A stretch of DNA of 20,262 nt from an uncultured Actinomycetes bacterium (lineage in GTDB: Bacteria; Actinomycetota; Actinomycetes; Nanopelagicales; Nanopelagicaceae): the NCBI GenBank assembly GCA_903845465.1, contig CAIMXQ010000121.1, positions 1-20,262 on the forward strand. Reading direction: 5' to 3'. Position 1 is the stretch's first letter, and each line of letters opens with the position of its first letter. A program made the translations under genes and the position numbers. The notes beneath the pieces were generated by a model, which saw only the letters and a list, made by a program, of their open reading frames with translations, ran no database searches and was not told the origin of the DNA. This document shows positions 6,594-12,843 of the stretch, piece by piece.

Positions 6594-9131
6594 TTACTTA
6601 TCGGCTGCGCGTGCTTTGAGAGCACGAGACATAGCATCGCGGCCTTCAGTCACTGAACGACGAAGTGCATGTGACGCATCCTTGCCTGTGACATCTAGCC
6701 AGTGCTGAGCCTTCTTCACAGTTTCATCGCTGATTACCCATGAAGGAAATGCCAGCGTTGCTGTTGTCTCGGCGATTTCGAAGCCCTTTGTATGCCAGAC
6801 CTTGAGAAGTGCATCAAAATACTGATCGACAAAGTCAGCAAGGATTTCATGATGGATATTCTCATTAAATCCACGACACATATATGAGTGAATCGTGTTG
6901 GATAAGTTATCTGCCGTAATTGAAGCAAATGCTTTCACCTTTGCTTCTTTTGTCGGAATCGCTGCATAGGCGTAAGCGTTGTACTGCTTGCCATGTGCAG
7001 TCTTATCGTTAGCTGACTCTGTTTCAATTTCGGCCGGGCCAAATATTCCGCGCTTAACGCCGCAGAGGAATAGGTACCAGCGCTGATCGGCATCTAGAAC
7101 GAGACCGTTTTCTGAACCATTGAGCATCGCCTTAATCTTTTCAAAATGCGCTGGAGTAACTGCATTGTTTGCAAATGCACGTGCAAATTGTAGTTGGTGA
7201 TCGCTACCTGGGGCAGCAGCTGCAAGCATGATTGCAGCTGCATCTGCAACCTTCGAACGAAGCGCATCACGCTTTGCGGGGTTGGCATATGCCCAGAGCG
7301 CAGTTTCAAACTGAATAAACGTTGCTGCAACAATGGAGATATCTGATTCGGTCTTGAGTGCATTTAGGGCAATGGTGATGTAATCAGATGTTGCAAGTTC
7401 GCCATCGCGACATGAATCCCAGAGCGATGCCCAGATAAGCCCGCGTGCAAGCGGTTCATCGAGATCGGGCAGATGGCTTTTCATCGTTGTGATTGAGCGA
7501 TCATCAAAGCGCAGCTTCGCGTACGTCTGATCCTTATCGTTTACAAGGACGAGATCTGCAACCTTCTGTCCCGCAAGATCTGATACCTCTGTCAGAGCGC
7601 CATCAATATCGAGTTCAACACTTGTGCGGCGCACTAGTTTGTCACCCTTGATATCAAAGAGGCCAACATGAAGACGATGTGGGCGAAGTTCTTTAGAACC
7701 AACCGGCATCGTAGGAGCTTCCTGTTTAATGGAGATCGACTTGTATGAGTCGCCATCGATTTCTAAAACAGGGCGAAGGGTATTGACGCCTGCTGTGCGA
7801 AGCCACGTTGAGACCCAAGGATTGAGATCGCGACCAGATGCGGCTTCGAGTTGATCAATAAGATCTTTGAGCGTTGTATTTCCATATTGGTGTTTTGCAA
7901 AGTAGAGGCGAAGTCCCTTAATAAAGTTATCGCGACCCACATGTGCAACTAGTTGTTGCAAGACAGATGCGCCCTTTGCGTAAGAGATTCCGTCGAAGTT
8001 CGTGCGCACTGCATCGAGATCTTCCATCTCAGTTGCGATTGGGTGAGTAGTGGTCAACTGATCTGCGCGATATGCCCAGTTCTTTCGCAATGAGTTGAAT
8101 TCTGTCCACGCATTCTTATATTGAGTTGATTCAGAGACAGATTGATAAGAAGCCCATTCAGCAAATGATTCATTGAGCCACAAATCTTCCCACCACTTCA
8201 TGGTGACCAAGTCGCCGAACCACATATGTGCCATCTCGTGGTGGATGGTTGTTGCGCGGCTTACATAGTTGCGCTCGGTGACCTTAGAGCGGAAGATCAA
8301 AACATCTTCATGGAAAGTTACGCAGCCAACGTTCTCCATTGCGCCCCAGTTGTATTCAGCAACTGCAATCTGGTCATACTTTCCGAATGGGTAAGCAAGG
8401 CCGAAAGTCTTCTCGAAGTAGGCAAAGCCTTGCTTGGTAACTTCAAAGATCTTGTCGGCATCGACATATTTGAAGAATGATTTACGAGCATAGATTCCGA
8501 GCGGAATTGTCTTTTCGCCCTTGTATTCATCGTGAACAGATGAATACGCGCCAGCGACGATTGCAGTGACATATGTCGAGATGATCTGAGATTGAGCAAA
8601 TTGCGTGAACTTGCGGTCACCATCGAGATCCTTGGTGGATTCAATGCCGTAGTTAGAGATAACTTCCCAGTGCTTGGGAGTAATTGTGCTGATTGAAAAT
8701 GTTGCCTTCTGATCAGGTTGATCAAAGCATGCATACATGCGGCGGGCATCGCCTGTTTCGAACTGTGTATAGAGGTAGACCTCGTTATCTGCTGGGTCTA
8801 CAAAACGGTGAAGGCCCTCGCCTGAGTTTGAATACACGCCATCGTGTTCGATCTCGAGCACATTCTCGGCAGCAAGTGCTGGAAGATAAATTGTTTCTCC
8901 ATCGAACTTCGGATCAAATTCTGTGCCATTGAGTTTTGCGCTAATGACTTTGGTTCCCACGCAATCGATAAATGTTGTTGCACCAGGCTTGAGGCCAGCA
9001 AACTTCACGACAGTCTTCACACGAAAATTTTCTGCGCCAGTTGTAAGGTCGAGGTCAATTGAGTAGCTAGAAACTTTAATCAGCTTTGAACGTTCTGCTG
9101 CTTCTACTTGCTTGATATTTGTGCCTGGCAC
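6594..9131 (-). CDS. pepN: Aminopeptidase N (M1 metallopeptidase)
   Basis: This cytoplasmic zinc aminopeptidase of 845 residues removes N-terminal amino acids from peptides and is the likely final step after Clp proteolysis. The exopeptidase motif WGAMENVG and the zinc motif HHEMAHMWFGDLVTMKWWEDLWLNE (split as HEMAH plus the downstream Glu of LNESFAEW) are intact. The C-terminal helical ERAP1-like domain is full length. I place the start at GTG 9131, giving the N-terminus VPGTNIKQVEAAER, because actinobacterial homologues begin at PGTN and GAGGAG lies 5 bases upstream (9137-9142). An upstream in-frame ATG at 9212 would add 27 poorly conserved residues with no such site. It diverges from trmB and converges on the small membrane gene. 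Confidence 0.95.
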   Translation of the reverse strand: MPGTNIKQVEAAERSKLIKVSSYSIDLDLTTGAENFRVKTVVKFAGLKPGATTFIDCVGTKVISAKLNGTEFDPKFDGETIYLPALAAENVLEIEHDGVYSNSGEGLHRFVDPADNEVYLYTQFETGDARRMYACFDQPDQKATFSISTITPKHWEVISNYGIESTKDLDGDRKFTQFAQSQIISTYVTAIVAGAYSSVHDEYKGEKTIPLGIYARKSFFKYVDADKIFEVTKQGFAYFEKTFGLAYPFGKYDQIAVAEYNWGAMENVGCVTFHEDVLIFRSKVTERNYVSRATTIHHEMAHMWFGDLVTMKWWEDLWLNESFAEWASYQSVSESTQYKNAWTEFNSLRKNWAYRADQLTTTHPIATEMEDLDAVRTNFDGISYAKGASVLQQLVAHVGRDNFIKGLRLYFAKHQYGNTTLKDLIDQLEAASGRDLNPWVSTWLRTAGVNTLRPVLEIDGDSYKSISIKQEAPTMPVGSKELRPHRLHVGLFDIKGDKLVRRTSVELDIDGALTEVSDLAGQKVADLVLVNDKDQTYAKLRFDDRSITTMKSHLPDLDEPLARGLIWASLWDSCRDGELATSDYITIALNALKTESDISIVAATFIQFETALWAYANPAKRDALRSKVADAAAIMLAAAAPGSDHQLQFARAFANNAVTPAHFEKIKAMLNGSENGLVLDADQRWYLFLCGVKRGIFGPAEIETESANDKTAHGKQYNAYAYAAIPTKEAKVKAFASITADNLSNTIHSYMCRGFNENIHHEILADFVDQYFDALLKVWHTKGFEIAETTATLAFPSWVISDETVKKAQHWLDVTGKDASHALRRSVTEGRDAMSRALKARAADK

Positions 9132-9216
9132 GAGAACTCCTCGGTTATTAGTCTTCTTGAGACGTAGGTGGGTCAACCGCCCTATCCAACCATCACTTGC
9201 GATATTCGGCACGGGT

Positions 9217-9222
9217 TAGGAT
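9217..9222 (+). promoter_or_regulatory. -10 element TAGGAT of trmB
   Basis: TAGGAT ends 6 bases before ATG 9229 with no ribosome site between, matching the leaderless spacing at clpX and the small membrane gene. The in-frame GTG at 9226 is only 3 bases from the hexamer, so the ATG is preferred. Confidence 0.5.
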
Positions 9223-9228
9223 TGGGTG

Positions 9229-9888
9229 ATGGAACAGGACTCGGTTCGCACATATCGCTTACGTGGATCTCGTATCACTGGACCGCAACAGAGCGCTCTC
9301 GATAAGTACTGGGGCCTTTACGGAATCGAATATTCCTACGATTTTCTCGATATCCCTGCGCTCTTTCCAAACTCGAAGCAAGTCATTCTCGAAATTGGAT
9401 TTGGAATGGGAGAGGCAACTGCGCTTCTTGGCAGAGACTTTCCTGAGACCGGATTTCTTGCCGTTGAAGTACATAAGCCGGGAATTGGAAAGTTGATGGC
9501 TCGCATTGAAGAGCTAGCACTTTCCAATATTCGCATCATCGAAGGAGATGTGCACCCGATCATTAAGACGATGATTCCTGATGCATCTGTCGATGGTGTG
9601 CACTTATTCTTTCCAGATCCATGGCCCAAGAAGCGCCATCACAAACGTCGCATCGTCAATGCAGAGTTCTTAAAGCTCATCCATGCCAAGATCAAAGACG
9701 GTGGCTTCTTTCATATCGCAACCGATTGGGTTCCATATGCCGAACAGATCCAAGAAGTACTAGCTGCAAGCCCACTATTTACTGGGGGCGTCATCGAACG
9801 CCCAGAATGGCGACCGCTGACTCGATTTGAAGGACAGGGCATTACGAAAGATCATCAAGTTAATGATCTGCGATACCTTAAAGTTTAG
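9229..9888 (+). CDS. trmB: tRNA (guanine-N7)-methyltransferase
   Basis: This 219-residue enzyme makes m7G46 in the tRNA variable loop using S-adenosylmethionine. The SAM site LEIGFGMGEATALLG, the acidic loop FLAVEVHKPGIGKL and the EGDV motif are present. The catalytic/tRNA block FFPDPWPKKRHHKRRIV and the C-terminal RPLTRFEGQGI motif are both intact. GTG at 9226 directly precedes ATG 9229; the promoter spacing favours the ATG. Its TAG overlaps the stop codon of rpiB on the other strand, so the two genes share bases 9885-9888. Confidence 0.95.
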   Translation: MEQDSVRTYRLRGSRITGPQQSALDKYWGLYGIEYSYDFLDIPALFPNSKQVILEIGFGMGEATALLGRDFPETGFLAVEVHKPGIGKLMARIEELALSNIRIIEGDVHPIIKTMIPDASVDGVHLFFPDPWPKKRHHKRRIVNAEFLKLIHAKIKDGGFFHIATDWVPYAEQIQEVLAASPLFTGGVIERPEWRPLTRFEGQGITKDHQVNDLRYLKV

Positions 9889-10340
9889 AGATCGCCGGTA
9901 ATTTCGTAGTTAGAAATCTTTTGGATTCGGCGGGCATGACGTTCATCGCCTGTATATGGCGTAGCAATAAAGGTATCGATCAGTAACTTCACGAAATCTG
10001 CTTCGTGCATGCGCCCACCAACAGCGATGACATTGGCATTGTTATGTTCGCGCGCAAGCTTTGCGGTGTCGATGCTCCAGACAAGCGCTGCGCGTATTCC
10101 CTTGACCTTATTTGCCGCCATTTGTTCGCCATTTCCTGAACCACCAAGAACAATGCCAAGCGATGTTATGTCCTTAGCGACAGCCTCAGCGGCAGGAATA
10201 CAGAAATCTGGGTAATCATCGAGGGCGTCGTATTCGTATGGACCGTGATCTGTAACGTCGTGGCCATTCATTACCAAGTGAGTGATGAGCTCATTCTTGA
10301 AATCAAGGCCGGCATGATCGCTACCGATATGAATGCGCAT
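9885..10340 (-). CDS. rpiB: Ribose-5-phosphate isomerase B, actinobacterial Glu type
   Basis: This 151-residue RpiB/LacAB-family enzyme interconverts ribose-5-phosphate and ribulose-5-phosphate in the pentose phosphate pathway. The start MRIHIGSDHAG (ATG 10340) is the family N-terminus; eight upstream in-frame codons have no support. The active-site loop reads LGGSGNGEQMAANK (65-78). The cysteine of E. coli RpiB is replaced by Ser68, and Glu72 matches the catalytic Glu described for M. tuberculosis RpiB. His9, the REHNNAN segment (97-103) and basic HARRIQKI also fit. A TAAATT hexamer lies only 4 bases before the ATG and could be a promoter. A terminator hairpin separates it from the upstream minus-strand gene. 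Confidence 0.95.
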   Translation of the reverse strand: MRIHIGSDHAGLDFKNELITHLVMNGHDVTDHGPYEYDALDDYPDFCIPAAEAVAKDITSLGIVLGGSGNGEQMAANKVKGIRAALVWSIDTAKLAREHNNANVIAVGGRMHEADFVKLLIDTFIATPYTGDERHARRIQKISNYEITGDL

Positions 10341-10373
10341 GCGCAATTTAATCACGCAAACCATTTGAGAAAC

Positions 10374-10409
10374 GGAAAGCCCGCCACACTTTCGCGTGGC
10401 GGGCTTTCC
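10374..10409 (-). terminator. Intrinsic terminator between the Gly-rich protein gene and rpiB
   Basis: A perfect 14-base-pair stem (10374-10387 with 10396-10409) closes an 8-base loop. It lies 31 bases beyond the stop of the minus-strand Gly-rich gene. The outer GGAAAG/CTTTCC bases give only a short T-run, but stem strength and position fit a terminator. Confidence 0.8.
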
Positions 10410-10440
10410 TACCCAAGGAGGAACTACGAAATCGAAGTTC

Positions 10441-11142
10441 TTATGCTGTTGGTGTTGCTGGAAGTGTCATTGTTGGTGAGCCAGCTGGTCCACCCATTGC
10501 ACCTCTGCCACCATGACCGCGTCCACCCATTCCGCCACCCATTGGTCCTGCTGGACGTGTTGAGTTAACTTCATTAGTGACATTTGCAATCAATGTTGAC
10601 TTCATTGTTGTTGCTTGTGCTGCAGTGAGCTTTCCAGCTGTTACTGCTGCATCGATGCGCTTTGTCTCTTCAGCAACAAGTGCTGCAATAAGTGCATCTT
10701 TCTTAGCGCCCGCGATTGCACCAAGAGATTCTCCCGCTGCAAGACGCTTCTGAATTGTTGCTGCATCGAGACCAATTGTTGATGTGATTACTGCGAGCTC
10801 GGCAGATGGATTAGCAAAGCCGCCACCCATTGGTCCACTCATTGGGCCTGCTTGTGGGCGATTGGCTTGCTCTGCTGTTTCTGCTGCAGCAAGTGCAGTG
10901 GTGATTGCATCAGCCTGTGCCTGAGTGATTGTTCCCTTAGTTACAAGACCTGCTAGAACTGATGCAACTTCTGCGCCATGTCCCTGTGCCATTGCATTTG
11001 CACCAATTGAAGTACGTGAAGTACTTACTCGAGTAATTGATGCCTTTGTTGTCTTTGATGCTGCTGATGAAATTCCAACAGTTCCTGCTGTAAGAGCAAC
11101 TGTTGTAATGACGATAGCAGCGACCTTTTTCTTCGTTGACAT
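10441..11142 (-). CDS. Secreted two-module protein with Gly/Met-rich linkers, function unknown
   Basis: The 233-residue product begins with a basic signal sequence (MSTKKKVAAI, hydrophobic to about 22, possible cleavage after SSA near 27). Two modules follow. Module 1 has a helical hairpin LAGLVTKGTITQAQADAI (63-80) and a tail RPQAGPMSGPMGGG (95-108). Module 2 has a longer helical part (114-193), including RLAAGESLGAIAGAKKDAL and DAAVTAGKLTAAQATTM, and a tail RPAGPMGGGMGGRGHGGRG (196-214). The AGxLTxxQA pattern and SLxxIA segments are common in secreted actinobacterial proteins of unknown role. I prefer the second ATG (11142), 8 bases after GGAG; the first, two codons earlier, is too close to it. 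It is transcribed away from the collagen-like gene and followed by a terminator. Confidence 0.75.
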   Translation of the reverse strand: MSTKKKVAAIVITTVALTAGTVGISSAASKTTKASITRVSTSRTSIGANAMAQGHGAEVASVLAGLVTKGTITQAQADAITTALAAAETAEQANRPQAGPMSGPMGGGFANPSAELAVITSTIGLDAATIQKRLAAGESLGAIAGAKKDALIAALVAEETKRIDAAVTAGKLTAAQATTMKSTLIANVTNEVNSTRPAGPMGGGMGGRGHGGRGAMGGPAGSPTMTLPATPTA

Positions 11143-11385
11143 TTTCATGTCTCCTGTCCCGTGCTTCTTGTCGAGACCCTCGTATCGACTTGTGAGTAAT
11201 AAACCGCTCTATGCTCAGAAAGGTATTCCTTTTCTCTGTGAAGGACTTGCGAGTTTTTGAGTCAACCCTGTGAATCTCACGCGTAGCCACCCACTAACCC
11301 TGCGAGAAATCTGGGGGATTGCCCGATTTCACGAGTCTGTTCGTTTCTTCAGACTGGTTACATACCTACGACCTGGAGGTCACCA
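11143..11385. other. Divergent intergenic region between two secreted-protein genes, with inverted repeats
   Basis: At 243 bases this is the longest gap in the window. It holds a bulged hairpin (GAAATC 11306-11311 and GGG 11313-11315 pairing with CCC 11322-11324 and GATTTC 11325-11330). It also holds a 6-bp inverted repeat, AGTCTG (11334-11339) and CAGACT (11350-11355), with a 10-base spacer. Both lie before the collagen-like gene. I could not place confident -35 or -10 elements for either gene. Confidence 0.4.
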
Positions 11386-12564
11386 GTGAAGCGCAGCTAT
11401 CAATCTATCCTTTTCGCTACGGCCATTTTCTTAACAACGTTCTCAACTACTCCTGCACATGCTGCAGGAAGAACTGCATCGTCCATTCCCAATACGATCT
11501 TGAATGGAAAAGGTGCGCCATCAAATAGTGATGGCATCAATGGTGATTTCTATATTGACACACGTAGCCTTCTAATTTTCGGACCTAAAACAAATGGGAA
11601 ATGGCCAGCTCCGCAGAATCTTCAGGGACCAATTGGAGCAACTGGTGCGGCGGGATCGAATGGAAGTGATGGAAAGAATGGAGCAGATGGGAAAACAATT
11701 TCAAATGCATCTGCAACTGCAGGTGCAGTAGGTCCTGCTGGTCCTCAAGGAGAGAGAGGTTTACCAGGAGCAACTGGTCCCGCGGGTCCCGCAGGTCCGG
11801 CAGGTCCTACTGGTGCAACAGGACCGCAAGGTGCGACGGGTGCAACAGGTGCATCGGGCTCCGGTGGTGGAACACCGGGACCAACAGGACCGCAAGGTGC
11901 GACGGGTGCAACAGGATTAACAGGGCCTGCAGGCCCGCAAGGTTTAACAGGAGCGACAGGTCTTCAAGGAGAAATTGGTTTAACTGGTGCAACAGGTCCT
12001 GCTGGTCCTACTGGACTTACTGGTGCAACAGGAGCAACTGGTCCCGCAGGTGCAACAGGAGCAACAGGAGCAACAGGTCCCGCAGGACCTACAGGTGCAA
12101 CAGGGGCAACTGGTCCCGCAGGAACTAATGGCGCAATTAAAGCAATTGCAGGAACATTTACAATCAATGATTTGAGTGGTGGAACGGGTACTTCACAAGC
12201 TGGATCAATCACAGGTTTTAAAGCAGGAAAGAATTATGTAGTCAGGGTAAAAATCTTTGCGTATCAACCAAATGACAATTCTGAGTATTTACTGCCACTT
12301 TCCGTGGCAACTTCAGCAATCAGCGGAACACCAAACTTCACTTCAAAGTATCTTCTTAGCCATTCATACTCATACAGAATTGGATCAATTAGGTATGAAA
12401 ATTCAATAGATATTGATTTAACTTTGGATGGTTCGGCGGTTGCGACTGATTACGGAGTCACATTTACTGTGACTGCAGGTAGAGGAACCGCGGGTACCGA
12501 ATTAGTGAAGTTTGATGCGTCATTCGTTGCGATGGAAGTCCAGACGATTTCATCGACTTTTTAA
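11386..12564 (+). CDS. Secreted collagen-like (Gly-X-Y repeat) protein
   Basis: This 392-residue protein has a signal peptide (cleavage near AHA, 24-26) and a short N-terminal motif NGDFYIDT...FGPKTNGKW (52-73) often seen before bacterial collagen repeats. Gly-X-Y triplets follow in three blocks: 81-104 (8 triplets), 113-157 (15) and 162-251 (30), broken by KTISNASATA and by a one-residue phase shift at 158-162. GAT, GPA and GPT dominate, so Thr is frequent in the Y position and could be glycosylated. Residues 252-392 form a predicted beta-rich globular tail, possibly a trimerisation or adhesive head. No LPXTG or transmembrane anchor is present. GTG 11386 has GGAGGT at 11375-11380. Expected role is a trimeric fibre or surface filament; the partner is unknown. 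It ends 5 bases before the convergent tRNA-Gly. Confidence 0.88.
   Translation: MKRSYQSILFATAIFLTTFSTTPAHAAGRTASSIPNTILNGKGAPSNSDGINGDFYIDTRSLLIFGPKTNGKWPAPQNLQGPIGATGAAGSNGSDGKNGADGKTISNASATAGAVGPAGPQGERGLPGATGPAGPAGPAGPTGATGPQGATGATGASGSGGGTPGPTGPQGATGATGLTGPAGPQGLTGATGLQGEIGLTGATGPAGPTGLTGATGATGPAGATGATGATGPAGPTGATGATGPAGTNGAIKAIAGTFTINDLSGGTGTSQAGSITGFKAGKNYVVRVKIFAYQPNDNSEYLLPLSVATSAISGTPNFTSKYLLSHSYSYRIGSIRYENSIDIDLTLDGSAVATDYGVTFTVTAGRGTAGTELVKFDASFVAMEVQTISSTF
11816..11915 (+). repeat. 34-bp perfect direct repeat inside the collagen-like gene
   Basis: Bases 11816-11849 and 11882-11915 are identical, offset by 66 bases (22 codons). They encode the same run around TGPQGATGATG. The surrounding Gly-X-Y DNA has many shorter near-repeats. 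Copy-number change here would keep the frame but shift the repeat length. Confidence 0.85.
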
Positions 12565-12569
12565 ATAAC

Positions 12570-12643
12570 TGGAGCGGGTGACCGGGATCGAACCGGCATG
12601 GCCAGCTTGGAAGGCTGGGGCTCTACCATTGAGCTACACCCGC
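12570..12643 (-). tRNA. tRNA-Gly (anticodon UCC)
   Basis: The minus strand gives acceptor GCGGGTG/CACCCGC, D arm GCTC/GAGC, anticodon stem CCAGC/GCTGG with loop CTTCCAA (anticodon TCC, reading GGA and GGG), and T arm GCCGG-TTCGATC-CCGGT (last pair G-T). The discriminator is T and CCA is encoded (12570-12572). A promoter TTTACT - 17 bases - TACGCT is visible on the minus strand (12684-12689 and 12661-12666). Confidence 0.97.
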
Positions 12644-12660
12644 AAGTGGTGCGGAGGTTG

Positions 12661-12689
12661 AGCGTACAGGGTGTGTAAGCGAGAGTAAA
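12661..12689 (-). promoter_or_regulatory. Promoter of tRNA-Gly
   Basis: On the minus strand a TTTACT -35-like hexamer (4 of 6 to TTGACA) and a TACGCT -10 are separated by 17 bases, and the -10 lies 17 bases upstream of the tRNA 5' end. Confidence 0.5.
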
Positions 12690-12699
12690 AAATTACTCT
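12682..12699. promoter_or_regulatory. Perfect palindrome between divergent tRNA genes
   Basis: AGAGTAA (12682-12688) and TTACTCT (12693-12699) are exact reverse complements around AAAA. The palindrome gives a TACTCT hexamer on each strand. On the plus strand it overlaps TAGACT (12699-12704), a likely -10 for tRNA-Pro, 13 bases before the tRNA. It may be a divergent promoter core or a regulatory site. Confidence 0.4.
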
Positions 12700-12717
12700 A
12701 GACTTCCGTCTGCGCCT

Positions 12718-12793
12718 CGGGGCGTAGCGTAGTGGCTAGCGCGCCTGCTTTGGGAGCAGGAGATCGGGAGTTCGAATCTCCCCGCCCCGACCA
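12718..12793 (+). tRNA. tRNA-Pro (anticodon UGG)
   Basis: The cloverleaf has acceptor CGGGGCG/CGCCCCG, D arm GCGT/GCGC, anticodon stem CCTGC/GCAGG with loop TTTGGGA (anticodon TGG), variable loop AGATC and T arm GGGAG-TTCGAAT-CTCCC. The discriminator is A and the CCA end is encoded (12791-12793). It lies 50 bases before tig and may be co-transcribed with it. Confidence 0.97.
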
Positions 12794-12843
12794 GATTTAT
12801 TTAGAGCTTTAGCTATATCAATGCAAACTACAAGGAGCACTTC

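Noticed and set aside
8318..8749. 143-codon minus-strand frame inside pepN
   Set aside because: It lies in another frame of the intact M1 peptidase gene, with no start signal or recognisable domain.
9132..9212. 27-residue N-terminal extension of pepN
   Set aside because: The family N-terminus begins at PGTN, and GAGGAG lies 5 bases before GTG 9131. The extension would also run over the trmB promoter region.
11700..12130. Repetitive DNA that could look like a CRISPR or tandem satellite array
   Set aside because: The periodicity is 9 bases or multiples and in frame with Gly-X-Y codons; there are no constant repeats with unique spacers.
11964..12212. Open frame on the minus strand rich in PVAPVAP repeats
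   Set aside because: It is the antisense shadow of the Gly-X-Y codons; it has no ribosome site or promoter and the plus-strand frame has a signal peptide and a clear start.
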